DNA from: an uncultured Cocleimonas sp. | GTDB taxonomy: Bacteria; Pseudomonadota; Gammaproteobacteria; Thiotrichales; Thiotrichaceae | DNA length: 5,515 nucleotides | Direction: 5' to 3' | Assembly (NCBI GenBank): GCA_937974135.1 | Contig: CALJIH010000282.1 | Coordinates: 1-5,515, forward strand | In this document: piece by piece, positions 4,787 through 5,515 of the stretch | Position numbering within the stretch: the stretch's first letter is position 1 | Layout of the letters: every line of letters starts with the position of its first letter | The notes under the pieces: generated by a model | What the model was told of the DNA's origin: nothing | The model's database searches: none | Seen by the model: only the letters and a program-made list of their open reading frames with translations | Position numbers and translations under genes: made by a program

Positions 4787-5515
4787 TTAAACACTCAATT
4801 CATTCTTATTCAGTATATTTTTAAACCATTGATACATGGGCTTTTCCCCAGAATTATCAACATTTGGAGCAGCACGATCAGCAACTAAATCACCCATATT
4901 AATGGTTCGCATTTCAACACTATAACGAGGCGTTAGGGTGGTATTTGGCACACTAGCATGCAAATGCGCGCTGGAAAAACTCAAAATATCACCAGGTTCA
5001 AGCATTACTTTAAGGATATTATTTTCATCCACTGCTTCTTTGGGGGTTGGTGCAGATGGATAGCTACCCTTGCGCCCAGATTCAACCTCTTTGAGTTTTT
5101 CCATATAGGTTTTAAATGACCAAGTTGCCGTATTGTTTGCAATGGGCTTGTTCCAATAATCAGGATAGATCCCAATAGTGCGTTCTTCTTCTAGTTCGTA
5201 TAAAGGCGCCCACCAATTAATTTGACTATGAATATTGCTCCCCCAAGAATCGCGGTGATGCCCAATATAACTATTTCTTGCACCGTTATACTTATCGCCA
5301 TATGGCACTATGCGCATTGGGAAGTGATCGTAATAGGTGCTTTTTAAATCAACTCCACATTGCGCCAAAACATCAAAAAATAATTCCTTTGCTTTTTGAC
5401 TATTGCGAAATTGTGTTTGCGCTTTGCCGCTAAATTGTAGAAATTCTTCAGGTGTAAATTGTTCTTGTACTTGAAGTGGTTCGATTCCCGCAAAAGCCTT
5501 CCTCAACATTCGATC
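4787..5515 (-). CDS. PhyH-like Fe(II)/2-oxoglutarate dioxygenase, N-terminus cut by window edge
   Basis: This is a putative mononuclear iron oxygenase of the phytanoyl-CoA dioxygenase-like cupin group, which couples 2-oxoglutarate decarboxylation to hydroxylation of a small substrate. Counting from the first ATG in frame (5509), the iron triad would be His85 and Asp87 in HHRDSW and His184 in HLHASVPN. Arg195, 11 residues later in PRYSVEMR, fits the 2-oxoglutarate salt bridge. Other marked stretches are INWWAPLY (97-104), IYPDYWNKP (114-122) and EPGDILSFSSAH (171-182). The substrate cannot be read from the sequence. The frame stays open from 5509 to the edge (codons Asp-Arg before that Met), there is no room to see a ribosome site, and relatives I recall have more N-terminal sequence, so the start is probably outside. 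The gene converges on the aconitase with 38 bases between stops, so the two are not co-transcribed. Confidence 0.82.
   Translation of the reverse strand, partial: DRMLRKAFAGIEPLQVQEQFTPEEFLQFSGKAQTQFRNSQKAKELFFDVLAQCGVDLKSTYYDHFPMRIVPYGDKYNGARNSYIGHHRDSWGSNIHSQINWWAPLYELEEERTIGIYPDYWNKPIANNTATWSFKTYMEKLKEVESGRKGSYPSAPTPKEAVDENNILKVMLEPGDILSFSSAHLHASVPNTTLTPRYSVEMRTINMGDLVADRAAPNVDNSGEKPMYQWFKNILNKNELSV

Overview
The window looks like chromosomal DNA of a gammaproteobacterium, possibly marine. This rests on the gene families, the moderately low G+C and the resemblance of the xsc fragment to proteobacterial sulfoacetaldehyde acetyltransferases. It is an inference from remembered family sequences; no rRNA or tRNA is present to confirm it.

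Layout, left to right. (1) Positions 1-352 (+) are the 3' end of xsc, the thiamine-diphosphate enzyme that releases sulfite from sulfoacetaldehyde in taurine/isethionate-type sulfonate catabolism. It ends at a strong intrinsic terminator (391-426). (2) A 169-base convergent gap holds that terminator, a dispersed-repeat-like palindromic sequence (463-490) and a G-run motif (491-514). (3) Two overlapping minus-strand genes follow, transcribed 1759 to 522: a small DinB-like, His-rich helical protein, then an NRDE/TANGO2-family protein. They look like a two-gene operon with translational coupling. (4) A 304-base divergent intergenic region (1760-2063) carries promoter candidates for both sides and a perfect 14-bp palindrome. 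(5) Positions 2064-4748 (+) are a complete AcnA-like aconitase with all three [4Fe-4S] cysteines but several departures from canonical AcnA around the active site. (6) A short convergent gap holds a second copy of the G-run motif. (7) Positions 4787-5515 (-) are most of a PhyH-like Fe(II)/2-oxoglutarate dioxygenase of unknown substrate, cut by the right edge.

How they may work together: xsc belongs to sulfonate catabolism and is insulated from the rest by its terminator. The NRDE/DinB-like pair is an operon of unknown function. The aconitase stands alone, with its own promoter region, and may serve the TCA or glyoxylate cycle or act on an aconitate analogue. The oxygenase converges on it, so the two are not co-transcribed. 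No complete new system is evident. The points most worth a second look are the paired G-run motif, placed eight bases after two different stop codons in opposite orientation, and the unusual aconitase active-site variant.
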